A stretch of DNA of 64,000 nt from Cytophagales bacterium (GTDB taxonomy: Bacteria > Bacteroidota > Bacteroidia > Cytophagales > Spirosomataceae). Of the stretch, positions 18,274 to 28,940 are shown in pieces (the first letter of the stretch is position 1; the number at the start of each line of letters is the position of its first letter). Location: positions 30,525 to 94,524 of the forward strand of contig JANSYO010000013.1 in the NCBI GenBank assembly GCA_024742395.1, given 5' to 3'. The position numbers and the translations under genes are program-made. The notes below the pieces were generated by a model that saw only the letters and a list, made by a program, of their open reading frames with translations, made no database searches and was not told the DNA's origin.

Positions 18274-19288
18274 TTTCTTTTTCCCATTCTGAAATGGCTT
18301 TAGTCATTTCTTCAAATTCTATTAAGAAACCGTCATGTCCGTAATCAGAATCAATCTCCACATATTTAGCTCCGGTAATTCCCTCTGCTATGAATGCTTG
18401 CTCAGCAGGAGGAAACAAAACATCTGAGGATATTCCGATAACCAAAGTTTTTGCCTTCACTCTGCTCAGGGCATCTTTTAAAGAACCTCGGTAGCGGCTT
18501 ACGTCATGAGAATCAAACATTTTGCTTAGGACCCAATAGGAAAAAGCGTTAAACCTTCTTTGAATTTTCTCTCCTTGATAGTTCTGATACGTATTGGCCC
18601 TAAAGAAATCTATCTGGCCTTCATCTCTTGATTGCGTTCTATTATACGTCTGGTAGTTTCTGTAAGACAATAAGGCCATTGAACGAGCTACCTTCATTCC
18701 TTCTCTTCCGGCATCTTCATGACTTTCTTGCCAGGTAGGGTCTGTTTGAATGGCCATTCTTTGGCTCTCATTAAAAGCAATGCCCCAGGGTGAATGATAA
18801 GAGTTTGTAGAAAACAATATTAACTTCTCACAAACCTCCGGATCTGTAACTGCCCATTCCAGAGCCTGCTGACCACCCAATGAGCCTCCCATTAAGGTGT
18901 TAATTTTTTCAATCTTCAGGTGATCTTTTACCAAATTCAGACAGGTTACCACATCTCTGATAGTGAGCATTGGGAAATCATGGAAATATGGTTTTCCTGT
19001 GTTAGGATTAACACTCAGTGGATTAGTACTGCCATAATGTGATCCTGGTACATTCACACACACAACAAAATCTTTACCTGGATTGAAGTGTCTATTCTCC
19101 CCTATCAGGCCGTTCCACCAGTCTGACGGATTTGCATTACCTGTGAATGCATGACATACCCACACTACATTAGATTTGGTTTCATTTAATTTACCATAAG
19201 TAGTGTAGGCCAGTTCTACCTCGGGTAAAAACTCACCGCTTTCAAGTTTTAATGGAGACTTTTGAGTAAAAATGTGGTTTTCTAACAT
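18266..19288 (-). CDS. metX: Homoserine O-acetyltransferase
   Basis: Transfers acetyl from acetyl-CoA to homoserine, the activating step of methionine synthesis. The 340-residue alpha/beta hydrolase has the nucleophile elbow MGGSLGGQQALEW with Ser136, Asp289 (GISSDVLFPP) and His318 (DYGHDGFLIE) forming the triad, plus the oxyanion-hole CHAFTGNANPSDWW. It lies directly downstream of metY (39 bp), whose product uses O-acetylhomoserine. The start codon follows without a gap the U-tract of a terminator-like hairpin in the metY-metX spacer, leaving no room for a normal ribosome-binding site. Confidence 0.95.
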   Translation of the reverse strand: MLENHIFTQKSPLKLESGEFLPEVELAYTTYGKLNETKSNVVWVCHAFTGNANPSDWWNGLIGENRHFNPGKDFVVCVNVPGSHYGSTNPLSVNPNTGKPYFHDFPMLTIRDVVTCLNLVKDHLKIEKINTLMGGSLGGQQALEWAVTDPEVCEKLILFSTNSYHSPWGIAFNESQRMAIQTDPTWQESHEDAGREGMKVARSMALLSYRNYQTYNRTQSRDEGQIDFFRANTYQNYQGEKIQRRFNAFSYWVLSKMFDSHDVSRYRGSLKDALSRVKAKTLVIGISSDVLFPPAEQAFIAEGITGAKYVEIDSDYGHDGFLIEFEEMTKAISEWEKEIN

Positions 19289-19318
19289 AAAAAAAGGTGA
19301 GGCCAGGCAAGCCTCACC
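19289..19318 (-). terminator. Terminator-like hairpin between metY and metX
   Basis: On the minus strand GGTGAGGC (19318-19311) and GCCTCACC (19303-19296) form a perfect 8-bp GC-rich stem with a 7-base loop, followed by seven T residues (19295-19289). The next base begins the metX ATG at 19288. It has the form of an intrinsic terminator placed inside the operon. Confidence 0.85.
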
Positions 19319-19327
19319 GTTAAGTAA

Positions 19328-20638
<1,311 letters not shown>

Positions 20639-20719
20639 TTAATACATCGCAGGTCAACAAAGACACGCGTTTCCGACTATCGGAGTAAACCAAAACGATG
20701 AAAATTGTTAATCGATTGG

Positions 20720-20837
20720 CTTATAAGTCCCAAAGGCCATTTTGGCACAGTTAGGTAGGTATTGGCACCTTATCGCCTATGGCGGGACAGGTTGCCCGAG
20801 GTTCAAAGAGCCCATTCTCTCCCCTCGTCTTTATAAA
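20720..20837 (-). ncRNA. SAM riboswitch (SAM-I/S-box class) controlling metY-metX
   Basis: Read on the minus strand, this leader carries the S-box core: GGGCTCTTTGAACCTCGGGC followed by AACC, then AAGGTGCCAATACC, matching the conserved GATGAAACCCGGCAACC-like and AAGGTGCTAATTCC-like blocks. Helix P1 closes it: TTTATAA (20837-20831) pairs with TTATAAG (20727-20721). It lies about 100 bases before the metY ATG. The expression platform is not obvious: no strong terminator hairpin with a U-tract was seen between the aptamer and metY, so control may be at translation or through a weaker structure. The class follows from known consensus; no covariance model was run. Confidence 0.88.
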
Positions 20838-20879
20838 TCAATCCAATATGGCAGAGAATCTACCTTTGAAAAGATGTCG

Positions 20880-20911
20880 CAAATATAAGTCTCTGTATTT
20901 TGAACTGGCAA
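20880..20911 (-). promoter_or_regulatory. Promoter of the riboswitch-metY-metX transcript
   Basis: Minus strand TTG (20911-20909), a 21-base spacer, then TATATTTG (20887-20880), an exact -7 box. Transcription would begin about 35-40 bases before the riboswitch P1 helix. Confidence 0.65.
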
Positions 20912-20963
20912 GTATTTTTCAGTTTTAATCTTGATGATTAAAAGAATTGTTAACTTTTCAAAC

Positions 20964-21398
20964 CTAGTTCTTCCTGACAAAAATCAATTTAGAGTCTGAT
21001 GAAGAACCACTTATCTCAACAATGTGCCAATTGGGTGAAGCCAAAAAATCAGGATAAAAATAAAATTTATTCGCCAAAGCAAGTTTCATTGTAAAGTCAT
21101 TAAATGCCTTATCGTTTACAAAATCGCGTTGCAGATAACCCAGATCATAAGTATAGGTAAATCCTTTAACGAAGCCGCTGGAAACTCTTTTAACCTCAAA
21201 TATTCCTTTAAAATTTTGCTTATTAAACGAACCGGAAATTATGCCTTCATCAGCTAGTATGTCAATAAATATTGATTCATTTAAAACCGGCTGAAAGTCT
21301 TGAGAGTCTGGATTCCCCGCGGTAAGAAAAAAATATCTTTCCTGAGCTGTTACAGATAGACTTAAAACGCAAAAAACAGAAAGTAGATACCCTTTCAT
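20964..21398 (-). CDS. Exported hypothetical protein
   Basis: 144 residues with a clear signal peptide (MKGYLLSVFCVLSLSVTAQ) and a mature part rich in Phe/Tyr and beta-strand-like segments (RYFFLTAGNPDSQDF, GIFEVKRVSSGFVKG). I do not recognise a family. Its start codon overlaps the stop of the pabC-like gene by one base, so it is probably the last gene of the pabB-pabC operon, though its role in folate synthesis is doubtful. Confidence 0.7.
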   Translation of the reverse strand: MKGYLLSVFCVLSLSVTAQERYFFLTAGNPDSQDFQPVLNESIFIDILADEGIISGSFNKQNFKGIFEVKRVSSGFVKGFTYTYDLGYLQRDFVNDKAFNDFTMKLALANKFYFYPDFLASPNWHIVEISGSSSDSKLIFVRKN

Positions 21399-22006
21399 TA
21401 TAGCTCTGTTAGTTTTATAACATCGTTATCTATTTGAAAGGAATATACCATTTCGAAATCCCTCATGGCATTTATCAAAGCGATTTTCGAAAAATGTGGT
21501 AAATCTTCAACTCTAATTTCTTTTTCTTTGATTAGTCCTTTATCAAGCAAAAAGCTACGCTTTACCCCCTTCAAAAGGTAAGTAGACGGCGTTACCCATT
21601 GATGCCCATCATGCAAAACCACATTACAGTAAGAGGTGTCTGTGACAAAACCATTTTTCACAAAAAGAACTTCGTCCTGCTCAGATTCCGCTACGGCATC
21701 CAATAGAAACTTTCGGTCAGTAGATTTATAGTTGTAATCATAATTACCCGCATCTTTAATTTCCATTGTCTTATGTGCGGCAAGCGAATACGGAAAGTAA
21801 TCTACAGTTTGAATATTCTTTTTATACCTTACTTTGCAACGGTACACCTGATCATCTTCTGGTGTCAATTTTATATTGGCAAGTAAAGAAATGGCCTGGT
21901 TCTCCCCCAGAGCCTCTCTTCTGGTTCTGTTCATCCTTTCTTCATGATAATCTAAAAGAAAGAATTCACCATTCTGATATTTTATGGTCTCAAAGTACTG
22001 GAACAT
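21398..22006 (-). CDS. pabC: Aminotransferase class IV protein, likely aminodeoxychorismate lyase
   Basis: A 202-residue fold-type IV PLP enzyme (FETIKYQNGEFFLLDYHEERM, then FVTDTSYCNVVL, TPSTYLLKGVKRSFLLDKG). Class IV members include branched-chain aminotransferases and 4-amino-4-deoxychorismate lyase. The gene overlaps pabB upstream by 17 bp, which points to PabC: removal of pyruvate from aminodeoxychorismate to give p-aminobenzoate for folate. The protein is shorter than E. coli PabC (269 residues), as in many Bacteroidota versions, so the name rests on context. Confidence 0.75.
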   Translation of the reverse strand: MFQYFETIKYQNGEFFLLDYHEERMNRTRREALGENQAISLLANIKLTPEDDQVYRCKVRYKKNIQTVDYFPYSLAAHKTMEIKDAGNYDYNYKSTDRKFLLDAVAESEQDEVLFVKNGFVTDTSYCNVVLHDGHQWVTPSTYLLKGVKRSFLLDKGLIKEKEIRVEDLPHFSKIALINAMRDFEMVYSFQIDNDVIKLTEL

Positions 22007-23000
22007 AAATCTTACTAATCATTTCTTTGTATTCACTATCTGCAGAGCTTCTAGAGGTAATGCCTCCGCCACTCTTAAAAAACATTTCCCCGTTTCTTAA
22101 TTCTACAAACCTAATCATTACTGCCGAATTGAGTTTCTTGCCATCAAAAACACCAAAAACTCCAGTATAAAAGCCTCTTTCCCCATTATAAAGCGTAATC
22201 TTCTCCGCTTCGTTAATAATTTCTAAAGTTTTGGGTTTAGGTGCCCCGGAAATAGAACCGGCGGGCAAAAGTTCAAAAAACAGATCCCCAATCTTCTCTT
22301 GCCAGTTCTCTGGCAATTGACCACACACTTCAGAACTCACCTGAAGCAGCTCCGTACCATCTTGCTTCTTTATTTTTTCAATATACCTAAAACGCTCAAC
22401 CCACACTTTATTGGCAATTTTACTTAAATCATTTCTAATCAAATCTACAATAGTGGTGTGTTCATATTTTTCCTTTCTATCAGATAAAATAATATTTTCT
22501 GCGTTAGGAAAATGTGCATCAATGGTACCTTTCATTGGAAAGGAAGAAATTTGTCCGGAAGCGTTTATCTGAACAAAAGTTTCAGGTGAAAAACAGAAGA
22601 ACCTATCCTTCACAAAAAGCTTATATTTTGCTTTGGCCCGCAAAAAAAGCTGCTCAGCTTGCCAATTAGCCTTAATTGGTGTTTCGGCAGTCAAATTTGT
22701 GAGGAAGCTATTCCCTTTTTGTAAATGTCTATGCACTAAGCCAAAGGCACTTTCGAATGTTGAAAATGATATAGGTTCTTTCTGCAGCTGCAATTCTACT
22801 GAGGCAGAACTTTCGGGATTGTGATAGTTTCTGTATTCCAGAAAATTATCTTCCATGGAATACCTGATCTGCTGATTATTGACAGCATGCAATGGGAGAA
22901 TAAACGGCTCTTTCAAAGCAAAGTCAAACACAAACAAAAAGGGTGTCCTTTCAGCACCCATTTTATTCATTTGATCTATTACCTTTTCTTTTAGCTCCAT
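21990..23000 (-). CDS. pabB: Aminodeoxychorismate synthase component I
   Basis: Chorismate-binding enzyme of the TrpE/PabB family, 336 residues, short because the N-terminal TrpE-like part is reduced. Signatures are SFLTNLTAETPI, SDRKEKYEHTTIVDLIRNDL, and the catalytic core PAGSISGAPKPKTLEIINEAE followed by GERGFYTGVFGVFDG. It aminates chorismate on the way to p-aminobenzoate, with a PabA glutaminase presumably encoded elsewhere. Coupling to the pabC-like gene (17-bp overlap) favours PabB over anthranilate synthase. It lies 9 bp after gcvP on the same strand. Confidence 0.88.
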   Translation of the reverse strand: MELKEKVIDQMNKMGAERTPFLFVFDFALKEPFILPLHAVNNQQIRYSMEDNFLEYRNYHNPESSASVELQLQKEPISFSTFESAFGLVHRHLQKGNSFLTNLTAETPIKANWQAEQLFLRAKAKYKLFVKDRFFCFSPETFVQINASGQISSFPMKGTIDAHFPNAENIILSDRKEKYEHTTIVDLIRNDLSKIANKVWVERFRYIEKIKKQDGTELLQVSSEVCGQLPENWQEKIGDLFFELLPAGSISGAPKPKTLEIINEAEKITLYNGERGFYTGVFGVFDGKKLNSAVMIRFVELRNGEMFFKSGGGITSRSSADSEYKEMISKIYVPVL

Positions 23001-23009
23001 TAAAATGGC

Positions 23010-25916
23010 TTAAGCCTCTATATATTCTTCTATTGGCAAACAGCTACAAACAAGATTACGATCCCCATAGGCCGAATCTATTCGACTAACTGAAGGCCAA
23101 AATTTTGCAAACCTTAAATGATCAACCGGAAAAGCGGCTTTCTCTCTTGAATAGGGGCGAGTCCAGTCGTTGGCCATCACCACTCTCATACTATGTGGTG
23201 CATGTACCAATACATTACTTTCTTTATCCGCATCACCGGTTTCTATTTCCTTAATTTCATTTCTAATGGCTATTAAGGCATCACAAAAACGATCCAATTC
23301 TTCTTTCGACTCTGACTCTGTAGGTTCTATCATTAAGGTACCTGCCACCGGAAAAGAAACCGTTGGCGAATGGAATCCATAGTCAATCAGTCTTTTAGCG
23401 ATATCCTCTACCTCAATGCCTGCAGTTTGCTTGAATTCTCTGCAATCCACAATCATTTCGTGGGCACATCTGTCATTGGCTCCCGAGTATAAAATCTTAA
23501 AAGAGCCTTCCAATCTGGATTTGATATAATTAGCATTAAGTATGGCATACTTAGTTGCATTGGTAAGACCATCGCCTCCCATCATTGCAATATAGGCGTA
23601 AGAAATAGGAAGAATGCCTGCACTACCCCATGGGGCAGCAGATATGGCATGTATTGATCCAAAAGAATAAGAATCTGAATACTTATCTACATGCCTTCTG
23701 GCTTTCATTTCTACATGACCTGGTAAGAAAGGTTCCAAATCCTTCACTACTCCAATTGGCCCCATTCCTGGCCCTCCACCTCCATGAGGGATACAAAAAG
23801 TTTTGTGAAGATTGAGGTGACACACATCAGCTCCGATTCTTCCTGGAGAAGTTAAGCCTACCTGTGCATTCATATTGGCACCGTCCATATACACACGGCC
23901 TCCATGATCATGTATTATCTTACAAATCTCTCTTATTCCTTCTTCAAAAACTCCATGAGTAGAAGGGTAAGTAACCATTAAACAAGAAAGTTCTGTGGCA
24001 TGCTCTTCTGCTTTTTGTCTCAGATCCTCTAAATCTATATTTCCTCTTTCATCACATGCCGTTACTACTACTTTCATTCCTGCCATTACTGCAGATGCCG
24101 GATTAGTACCATGAGCAGATGAAGGAATAAGAGCCACATTTCTTTGACCCTCTCCTCTACTTTCATGAAACGCCCTGATTACCATTAAACCTGCATATTC
24201 ACCTTGTGCACCTGAGTTGGGCTGAAGAGATACTGCATCAAAACCAGTTATTTCGCAAAGCCAGGCCTGTAGGTTTTTAAATAATTGATGATACCCTTCC
24301 GTCTGATTGGCTGGGGCAAAAGGATGAATATTGGCAAACTTAGGCCAAGTAACAGGAATCATCTCTGTAGTGGCATTCAATTTCATGGTACAGCTACCCA
24401 ATGAAATCATGGAGTGTACCAGAGATAAATCTTTATTTTCTAAAGATTTTAAATATCTGAGCATTTCATGCTCAGTATGATGTGTTCTGAAAATGGGATG
24501 GGTCATAAAAGCTGATTCTCGTTTCATGCCAATCGCAAACTCCGATTCAACCTCTCCCTTCAGATTCATTAAAACTCTTTCACCTCTTGCTTCTGCAAAA
24601 ATTTCTAAAAGCTCTGCTACGTCTTCCAGTGTTTTGTTTTCATCGAAACTGACTGAAATTGTATCCTTGTCTATGTATCTGAGATTTATTTTCTTGGCTA
24701 ATGCCAATTCCATCACCTTCTCTGCATCATGTACATCTACTGAAACTGTATCAAAAAAGTCATGATGATTAATATGATAGTCTAAACCCTGTACTGAATT
24801 GGCAAAAAAACGGGCCAAGCCATGTACCCGTTCGGCGATCATTTTTAGGCCTTCAGGACCATGGTACAATCCATAGGCAGAAGAAAGTACAGCCAGAAGC
24901 ACCTGTGAGGTACAGATATTCGAGGTGGCCTTTTCTCTTCTAATGTGTTGCTCACGAGTTTGAAGAGCCATTCTGTAGGCATCATTGCCCTCTGCGTCTT
25001 TTGACAGGCCTATGATTCTTCCCGGAATCTGACGTTTATACTCTTCTTTTGCCGCAAAAAATGCCGCATGAGGTCCGCCAAGACCCATAGGGATTCCAAA
25101 ACGCTGAGCCGTTCCCAGCACTACATCAGCTCCCATTTCACCTGCAGGTTTCAATAAAACCAGGGATAATAAGTCAGCCGCAACGGCAACCTGAATATTT
25201 TGAGAATGAGCTTCAGAAATTAATTCAGAATAATCCTTTACTTCTCCATTCTTCCCGGGGTTTTGAATTAACAGGCCAAAAACCTGTTCATTCAATACAA
25301 TCTCGCTTTCATCTACTACCTTCACTTCAATACCAATAGAGCTGGCTCTTCCTATAACCACATCTATGGTTTGCGGAAAACAATTTGATGAAATCAGGAA
25401 AGTATGAGCCGTTTTCTTTTGACTACCTTTTCTATTGGCATAAAACATACTCATCGCTTCAGCGGCGGCCGTAGCTTCATCTAACAAAGAAGCATTAGCT
25501 AATGGCATAGCTGTTAAATCACAGATCATGGTCTGAAAATTAAACAACATCTCAAGTCTCCCTTGAGCAATTTCTGCCTGGTATGGCGTATAAGCCGTAT
25601 ACCAGCCAGGATTCTCCAAAATATTACGAAGTATTACGGCCGGAAGTCTCGTATCATAATATCCTAATCCAATAAAAGATTTGAAAATTTGATTTTGATC
25701 TGCGAGTTGTTTCATTTGATCCAAAAACTCTACTTCTGATAGAGCTGCTGGAAGATTGAGATCCCTCTTCAGTCTAATTCCCGAAGGAACCGTTTGGTCA
25801 ATGAGTTCTTCTAAATTATTCACATTAACCGTTTGGAGCATAGCTCTAAGGTTCTCTTCTCTTTTTCCGTGATGTCTGTCTTCAAACTTTTCACGGGCAG
25901 TGAGGTCCAGGATCAT
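23010..25916 (-). CDS. gcvP: Glycine dehydrogenase (decarboxylating), P-protein of the glycine cleavage system
   Basis: A 968-residue homodimeric-type P-protein holding both halves: an N-terminal half ([40 protein letters not shown]) and a C-terminal half with the PLP site [18 protein letters not shown] and [16 protein letters not shown] block ([16 protein letters not shown]). It decarboxylates glycine and loads the aminomethyl group on GcvH. ATG 25916 ([17 protein letters not shown]) is chosen; the longer frame from a TTG at 25955 is rejected since that codon lies inside a -7 promoter box. No glycine riboswitch was seen in the 129-bp upstream space. pabB follows in the same direction, so C1 and folate genes are adjacent. 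Confidence 0.96.
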   Translation of the reverse strand: MILDLTAREKFEDRHHGKREENLRAMLQTVNVNNLEELIDQTVPSGIRLKRDLNLPAALSEVEFLDQMKQLADQNQIFKSFIGLGYYDTRLPAVILRNILENPGWYTAYTPYQAEIAQGRLEMLFNFQTMICDLTAMPLANASLLDEATAAAEAMSMFYANRKGSQKKTAHTFLISSNCFPQTIDVVIGRASSIGIEVKVVDESEIVLNEQVFGLLIQNPGKNGEVKDYSELISEAHSQNIQVAVAADLLSLVLLKPAGEMGADVVLGTAQRFGIPMGLGGPHAAFFAAKEEYKRQIPGRIIGLSKDAEGNDAYRMALQTREQHIRREKATSNICTSQVLLAVLSSAYGLYHGPEGLKMIAERVHGLARFFANSVQGLDYHINHHDFFDTVSVDVHDAEKVMELALAKKINLRYIDKDTISVSFDENKTLEDVAELLEIFAEARGERVLMNLKGEVESEFAIGMKRESAFMTHPIFRTHHTEHEMLRYLKSLENKDLSLVHSMISLGSCTMKLNATTEMIPVTWPKFANIHPFAPANQTEGYHQLFKNLQAWLCEITGFDAVSLQPNSGAQGEYAGLMVIRAFHESRGEGQRNVALIPSSAHGTNPASAVMAGMKVVVTACDERGNIDLEDLRQKAEEHATELSCLMVTYPSTHGVFEEGIREICKIIHDHGGRVYMDGANMNAQVGLTSPGRIGADVCHLNLHKTFCIPHGGGGPGMGPIGVVKDLEPFLPGHVEMKARRHVDKYSDSYSFGSIHAISAAPWGSAGILPISYAYIAMMGGDGLTNATKYAILNANYIKSRLEGSFKILYSGANDRCAHEMIVDCREFKQTAGIEVEDIAKRLIDYGFHSPTVSFPVAGTLMIEPTESESKEELDRFCDALIAIRNEIKEIETGDADKESNVLVHAPHSMRVVMANDWTRPYSREKAAFPVDHLRFAKFWPSVSRIDSAYGDRNLVCSCLPIEEYIEA

Positions 25917-25952
25917 ATTGGTCTTTTTAGTAGTAAGTCTCAGAATGTCACG

Positions 25953-25960
25953 CAAAAGTA
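25953..25960 (-). promoter_or_regulatory. Bacteroidota -7 box (TACTTTTG) before gcvP
   Basis: Exact TAnnTTTG on the minus strand, 36 bases before the ATG at 25916. TTTTG occurs further upstream but with about 24 bases of spacing. The box decides the start choice for gcvP. Confidence 0.5.
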
Positions 25961-26045
25961 CTAAATGCGAATTGCTTGATAAAACAAAATGTTCGTACGT
26001 TTAAGGAAAATAAAACTTGTTCATTAAAAAATTCAAGCATTGAAA

Positions 26046-27089
26046 ATGTCATTTAAAAAAATAAGAACAGTCCTGTTACTCCCCTTACTGTCAATAAACT
26101 CTCTTATTGCTCAAGATCTTTCTGTGAAATATGCTGAAACCATTACTCAGGATGATCTTAAAATGCATCTCAGTTACATAGCCTCGGATGAATTAGAGGG
26201 CAGAGAAACAGGAAAAAGAGGACAATATTTAGCCGCTCTATATCTGGCAGACCAATTTGAAAAATTAGGTCTCACCAAAATAGTACCTCTCGGAAAGTAT
26301 CACTCCTACTTTCAATGGTTTAATGTAGCCGCAAAAGGGAAAAGACAAACTTTGCTTGCAAAGGATCAAACCCTACCTGATGGATTCGAGGAATTAGCTA
26401 GTATGAATGTACTGGGCTTCTTGGAAGGAACCACCAAAAAAGAAGAAGTTATTGTAATTACTGCTCATTATGACCATTTGGGAATAGGCAGTAAAGGTGA
26501 AATACACAATGGTGCCGATGACGACGGAAGTGGCACTTCTGCAGTATTAGAAATAGCCGAAGCTTTCTCCAAAGCTAAACAAGATGGCCATGGCCCGGAA
26601 AGAAGCATTCTTTTTATGCTTGTAGCAGGAGAAGAAAAAGGATTACTAGGCTCAAAATATTTTGCAGATCATGACCCGGTAATTCCACTACACAAGATCG
26701 TTTGTAATTTAAACATTGACATGATAGGTCGTAAAGACGAGCATCATGAGAGTGATGAATACATCTATATAATAGGCTCTGATAAAATATCTTCAGAACT
26801 ACATCGAATCAATGAAGCCGAGAACATAAAACATACTGATTTTTTACTCGACTATACCTACAATGACGAAAAGGATCCAAATCGGTTTTACTATCGATCT
26901 GACCACTATAATTTCGCAAAGAATGGCATACCTGTAATATTCTATTTTAGTGGAGTTCATGAAGATTATCATAAACCCGGAGACGATATTGACAAAATTC
27001 TATTCTCGAAATACTCCAAAATAACAAAGCACATTTTTTATACTGCCTGGACTATAGTCAATAAAACGGATAGATTGATCATTGACTAA
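26046..27089 (+). CDS. M28-family zinc metallopeptidase, exported
   Basis: A 347-residue protein with a signal peptide ending near SLIAQ and an M28 (aminopeptidase Y/S-like) catalytic domain. Predicted two-zinc ligands and base are visible in order: TAHYDHLG (His), NGADDDGSGT (Asp), GEEKGLLGS (Glu base and ligand), NIDMIGR (Asp), and HEDYHKPGDD (His). Likely cleaves N-terminal residues from peptides in the periplasm or outside. ATG 26046 is taken over TTG 26040. The gene is divergent from gcvP and is followed by a 363-bp gap, so it is probably monocistronic. Confidence 0.9.
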   Translation: MSFKKIRTVLLLPLLSINSLIAQDLSVKYAETITQDDLKMHLSYIASDELEGRETGKRGQYLAALYLADQFEKLGLTKIVPLGKYHSYFQWFNVAAKGKRQTLLAKDQTLPDGFEELASMNVLGFLEGTTKKEEVIVITAHYDHLGIGSKGEIHNGADDDGSGTSAVLEIAEAFSKAKQDGHGPERSILFMLVAGEEKGLLGSKYFADHDPVIPLHKIVCNLNIDMIGRKDEHHESDEYIYIIGSDKISSELHRINEAENIKHTDFLLDYTYNDEKDPNRFYYRSDHYNFAKNGIPVIFYFSGVHEDYHKPGDDIDKILFSKYSKITKHIFYTAWTIVNKTDRLIID

Positions 27090-27452
27090 GTTTTATTAGA
27101 CAATTCAGGGAATTTTATATACATCTCCAATCTATTTTCCGTAATACACGATAACAATGAAAGCCGAGTATAATTAAAAATGACAGGAGCATCTGATTGA
27201 AACCAAGAATATACCTCCTGTTTATTTAAATGATGATTTTGACAATATTCGAAAAGTCCAACAAAATATTATTTGGAATTAAAAAAAGGCAATGTAAATG
27301 TTTTTCGTTCTAAGGTATTTTCCTTAGAATTGCCGAAGTTTTGTTTGATTATTTAGGGCTAAATAGACTCTAAGAACTCTTTCAAAACATGTTAAAATTA
27401 TTTCAAATCATAATTTTTAAGTTTTACAAATACCCTAAAAATTTCTAATCTA
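27090..27452. other. 363-bp intergenic region before exbB
   Basis: AT-rich and without an open frame of interest. It contains a wide inverted repeat ACAGGAG (27183-27189)/CTCCTGT (27215-27221), possibly part of a poor terminator for the M28 gene, and a tight perfect hairpin TTCTAAGG/CCTTAGAA (27308-27329). The promoter of the exbB cluster should be here, but no exact TTTG-N19-TAnnTTTG was found; TAAGTTTT near 27418 is the closest -7-like match. Confidence 0.5.
27308..27329. repeat. Perfect 8-bp inverted repeat upstream of exbB
   Basis: TTCTAAGG (27308-27315), 6-base loop TATTTT, CCTTAGAA (27322-27329). There is no U-tract after it on either strand, so it could be an operator or leader hairpin; its role is unknown. 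Confidence 0.45.
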
Positions 27453-28286
27453 ATGGAAAAGAAGACAACTGTTCCTGCGGCGAACAAGCCGGCAACCAAA
27501 AAAGCAGCAAAGCCAAAAAAGTCTGGCGGCCTTAATGCTGCAATCATTATTCCTATTCTTTTAATTCTTGGTATCGGTATCTGGAAATTTTTACTAGGTG
27601 ATCCATCTAACTTTGATGAGGCTGGTCATCCGGCAAACATGCTAGGTATTGTTTACTCTGGTGGAGTTATTGTACCTATCCTTATTACCTGCTTCCTAAT
27701 TGTTGTCGTTTTCTCTGTAGAACGTTTCATCACAATTGGAAAAGCTTCTGGTAAAGGTAATCTTGATGCCTTCGTTGGTAAGATTCGTACTATGCTTAAC
27801 AATGGTCAGCTTGAAGAAGCTATCAAAGAGTGTGACAAGCAGCAAGGAACTGTAGGAAACGTAGCTAAAACAGCTCTTGCTAAGTACAAGGAGCTTGTGA
27901 ATGAAAAAGAATTCTCAAAAGATCAAAAATTAGCTGCTCTTCAGAAAGAAGTAGATGAAGCTACTACTTTGGAACTTCCAATGTTGGAGAAAAACTTATC
28001 AATTCTTTCAACTCTAGGTTCTGTGGCTACTCTAATTGCACTACTAGGTACTGTACTTGGTATGATTCGTTCATTCTTCGCTATTGGTGAAGGTGGTGGA
28101 GCTCCAGATGCAGCTGAACTTGCAACGGGTATTGCGGAAGCCCTAATTAACACAGGTCTTGGTATTGGTACATCTGCTATCGCGATTATCATGTACAACC
28201 TGTTCACTGCTAAAATTGATGGCTTAACATTCAAAATCGATGAGATTGGAATGAGCTTGCAGCAAACATTCTCTGCAAATAATTAA
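27453..28286 (+). CDS. exbB: MotA/TolQ/ExbB proton channel protein
   Basis: Inner-membrane component of the TonB energising motor, 277 residues. A cytoplasmic Lys/Ala/Pro-rich N-terminal tail (about 1-26) precedes one membrane segment, a second at about 70-92, a cytoplasmic loop, and the conserved pair of C-terminal helices carrying LSTLGSVATLIALLGTVLGM and ALINTGLGIGTSAIAIIMYN. The MotA/TolQ/ExbB domain fills the second half. First gene of exbB-exbD-exbD-tonB, which supplies proton-motive force to the TonB receptors in this window. Confidence 0.95.
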   Translation: MEKKTTVPAANKPATKKAAKPKKSGGLNAAIIIPILLILGIGIWKFLLGDPSNFDEAGHPANMLGIVYSGGVIVPILITCFLIVVVFSVERFITIGKASGKGNLDAFVGKIRTMLNNGQLEEAIKECDKQQGTVGNVAKTALAKYKELVNEKEFSKDQKLAALQKEVDEATTLELPMLEKNLSILSTLGSVATLIALLGTVLGMIRSFFAIGEGGGAPDAAELATGIAEALINTGLGIGTSAIAIIMYNLFTAKIDGLTFKIDEIGMSLQQTFSANN

Positions 28287-28347
28287 TCAACTAAATTTTT
28301 AGTTTTAAGAATTTATTGTTTAACTTTAAGCATTAATCAAAGATAAT

Positions 28348-28938
28348 ATGGCAGCAGTAAAACCAAAACGACACGGTCCGGCAATGGACATGACAGCGAT
28401 GTGTGACGTAGCCTTCTTATTGCTTACTTTCTTTATAATGGCCAGTTCATTTAAGAGTGAAGAAACAGTAACGATAGATACGCCATCATCCATATCAGAC
28501 GAATTAATCCCTGAGACAGATATATGCATGGTTACAATTGACCCAAACGGTAAATACTATTTCGGTATTACTGATCCTTCTCAGAGAGACGATTTCGCTA
28601 AAGTTCTAAGTGACAAGTATAACCTTGGACTTACGAACGCAGAAATGGTACAATACACTTCTTTAGCTGAAGTAGGTGTTCCTATGAAGAAACTGAAGAA
28701 TTATATTGGACTTACAGAGCAACAAAGAGCAAAAGTAGAACTTGAGGGAATTCCTCTTGACTCTGCCAACGCTGAACTTGTAGACTGGGTTAAGCTATAC
28801 GGTGAAACTTTTAGAGGTTCTAAAATTGCGGTGAGAGGTGATGGTAAAACTCCATATCCTGCTCTTAAAAACCTGTTTGACGAATTTGGAAAGGCAGATT
28901 TAAATAAGTTTCAGCTAATCACTAAAACAGAAAACTAA
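28348..28938 (+). CDS. exbD: ExbD/TolR biopolymer transport protein, copy 1
   Basis: 196 residues: a short cytoplasmic N terminus, one membrane helix (about 20-38) with the functionally required acid Asp20 in TAMCDVAFLLLTFFI, and a periplasmic domain longer than in E. coli ExbD (141 residues), with an inserted segment of about 60 residues (FAKVLSDKYNLGLTNAEM onward). Works with ExbB to convert proton flow into TonB movement. Two ExbD genes in a row (the next begins 2 bp after) are typical for Bacteroidota. Confidence 0.92.
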   Translation: MAAVKPKRHGPAMDMTAMCDVAFLLLTFFIMASSFKSEETVTIDTPSSISDELIPETDICMVTIDPNGKYYFGITDPSQRDDFAKVLSDKYNLGLTNAEMVQYTSLAEVGVPMKKLKNYIGLTEQQRAKVELEGIPLDSANAELVDWVKLYGETFRGSKIAVRGDGKTPYPALKNLFDEFGKADLNKFQLITKTEN

Positions 28939-28940
28939 AA

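Noticed and set aside
25917..25955. N-terminal extension of GcvP from a TTG codon
   Set aside because: The TTG is part of an exact -7 promoter box and the added residues are not seen in the family; ATG 25916 gives the family-like start.
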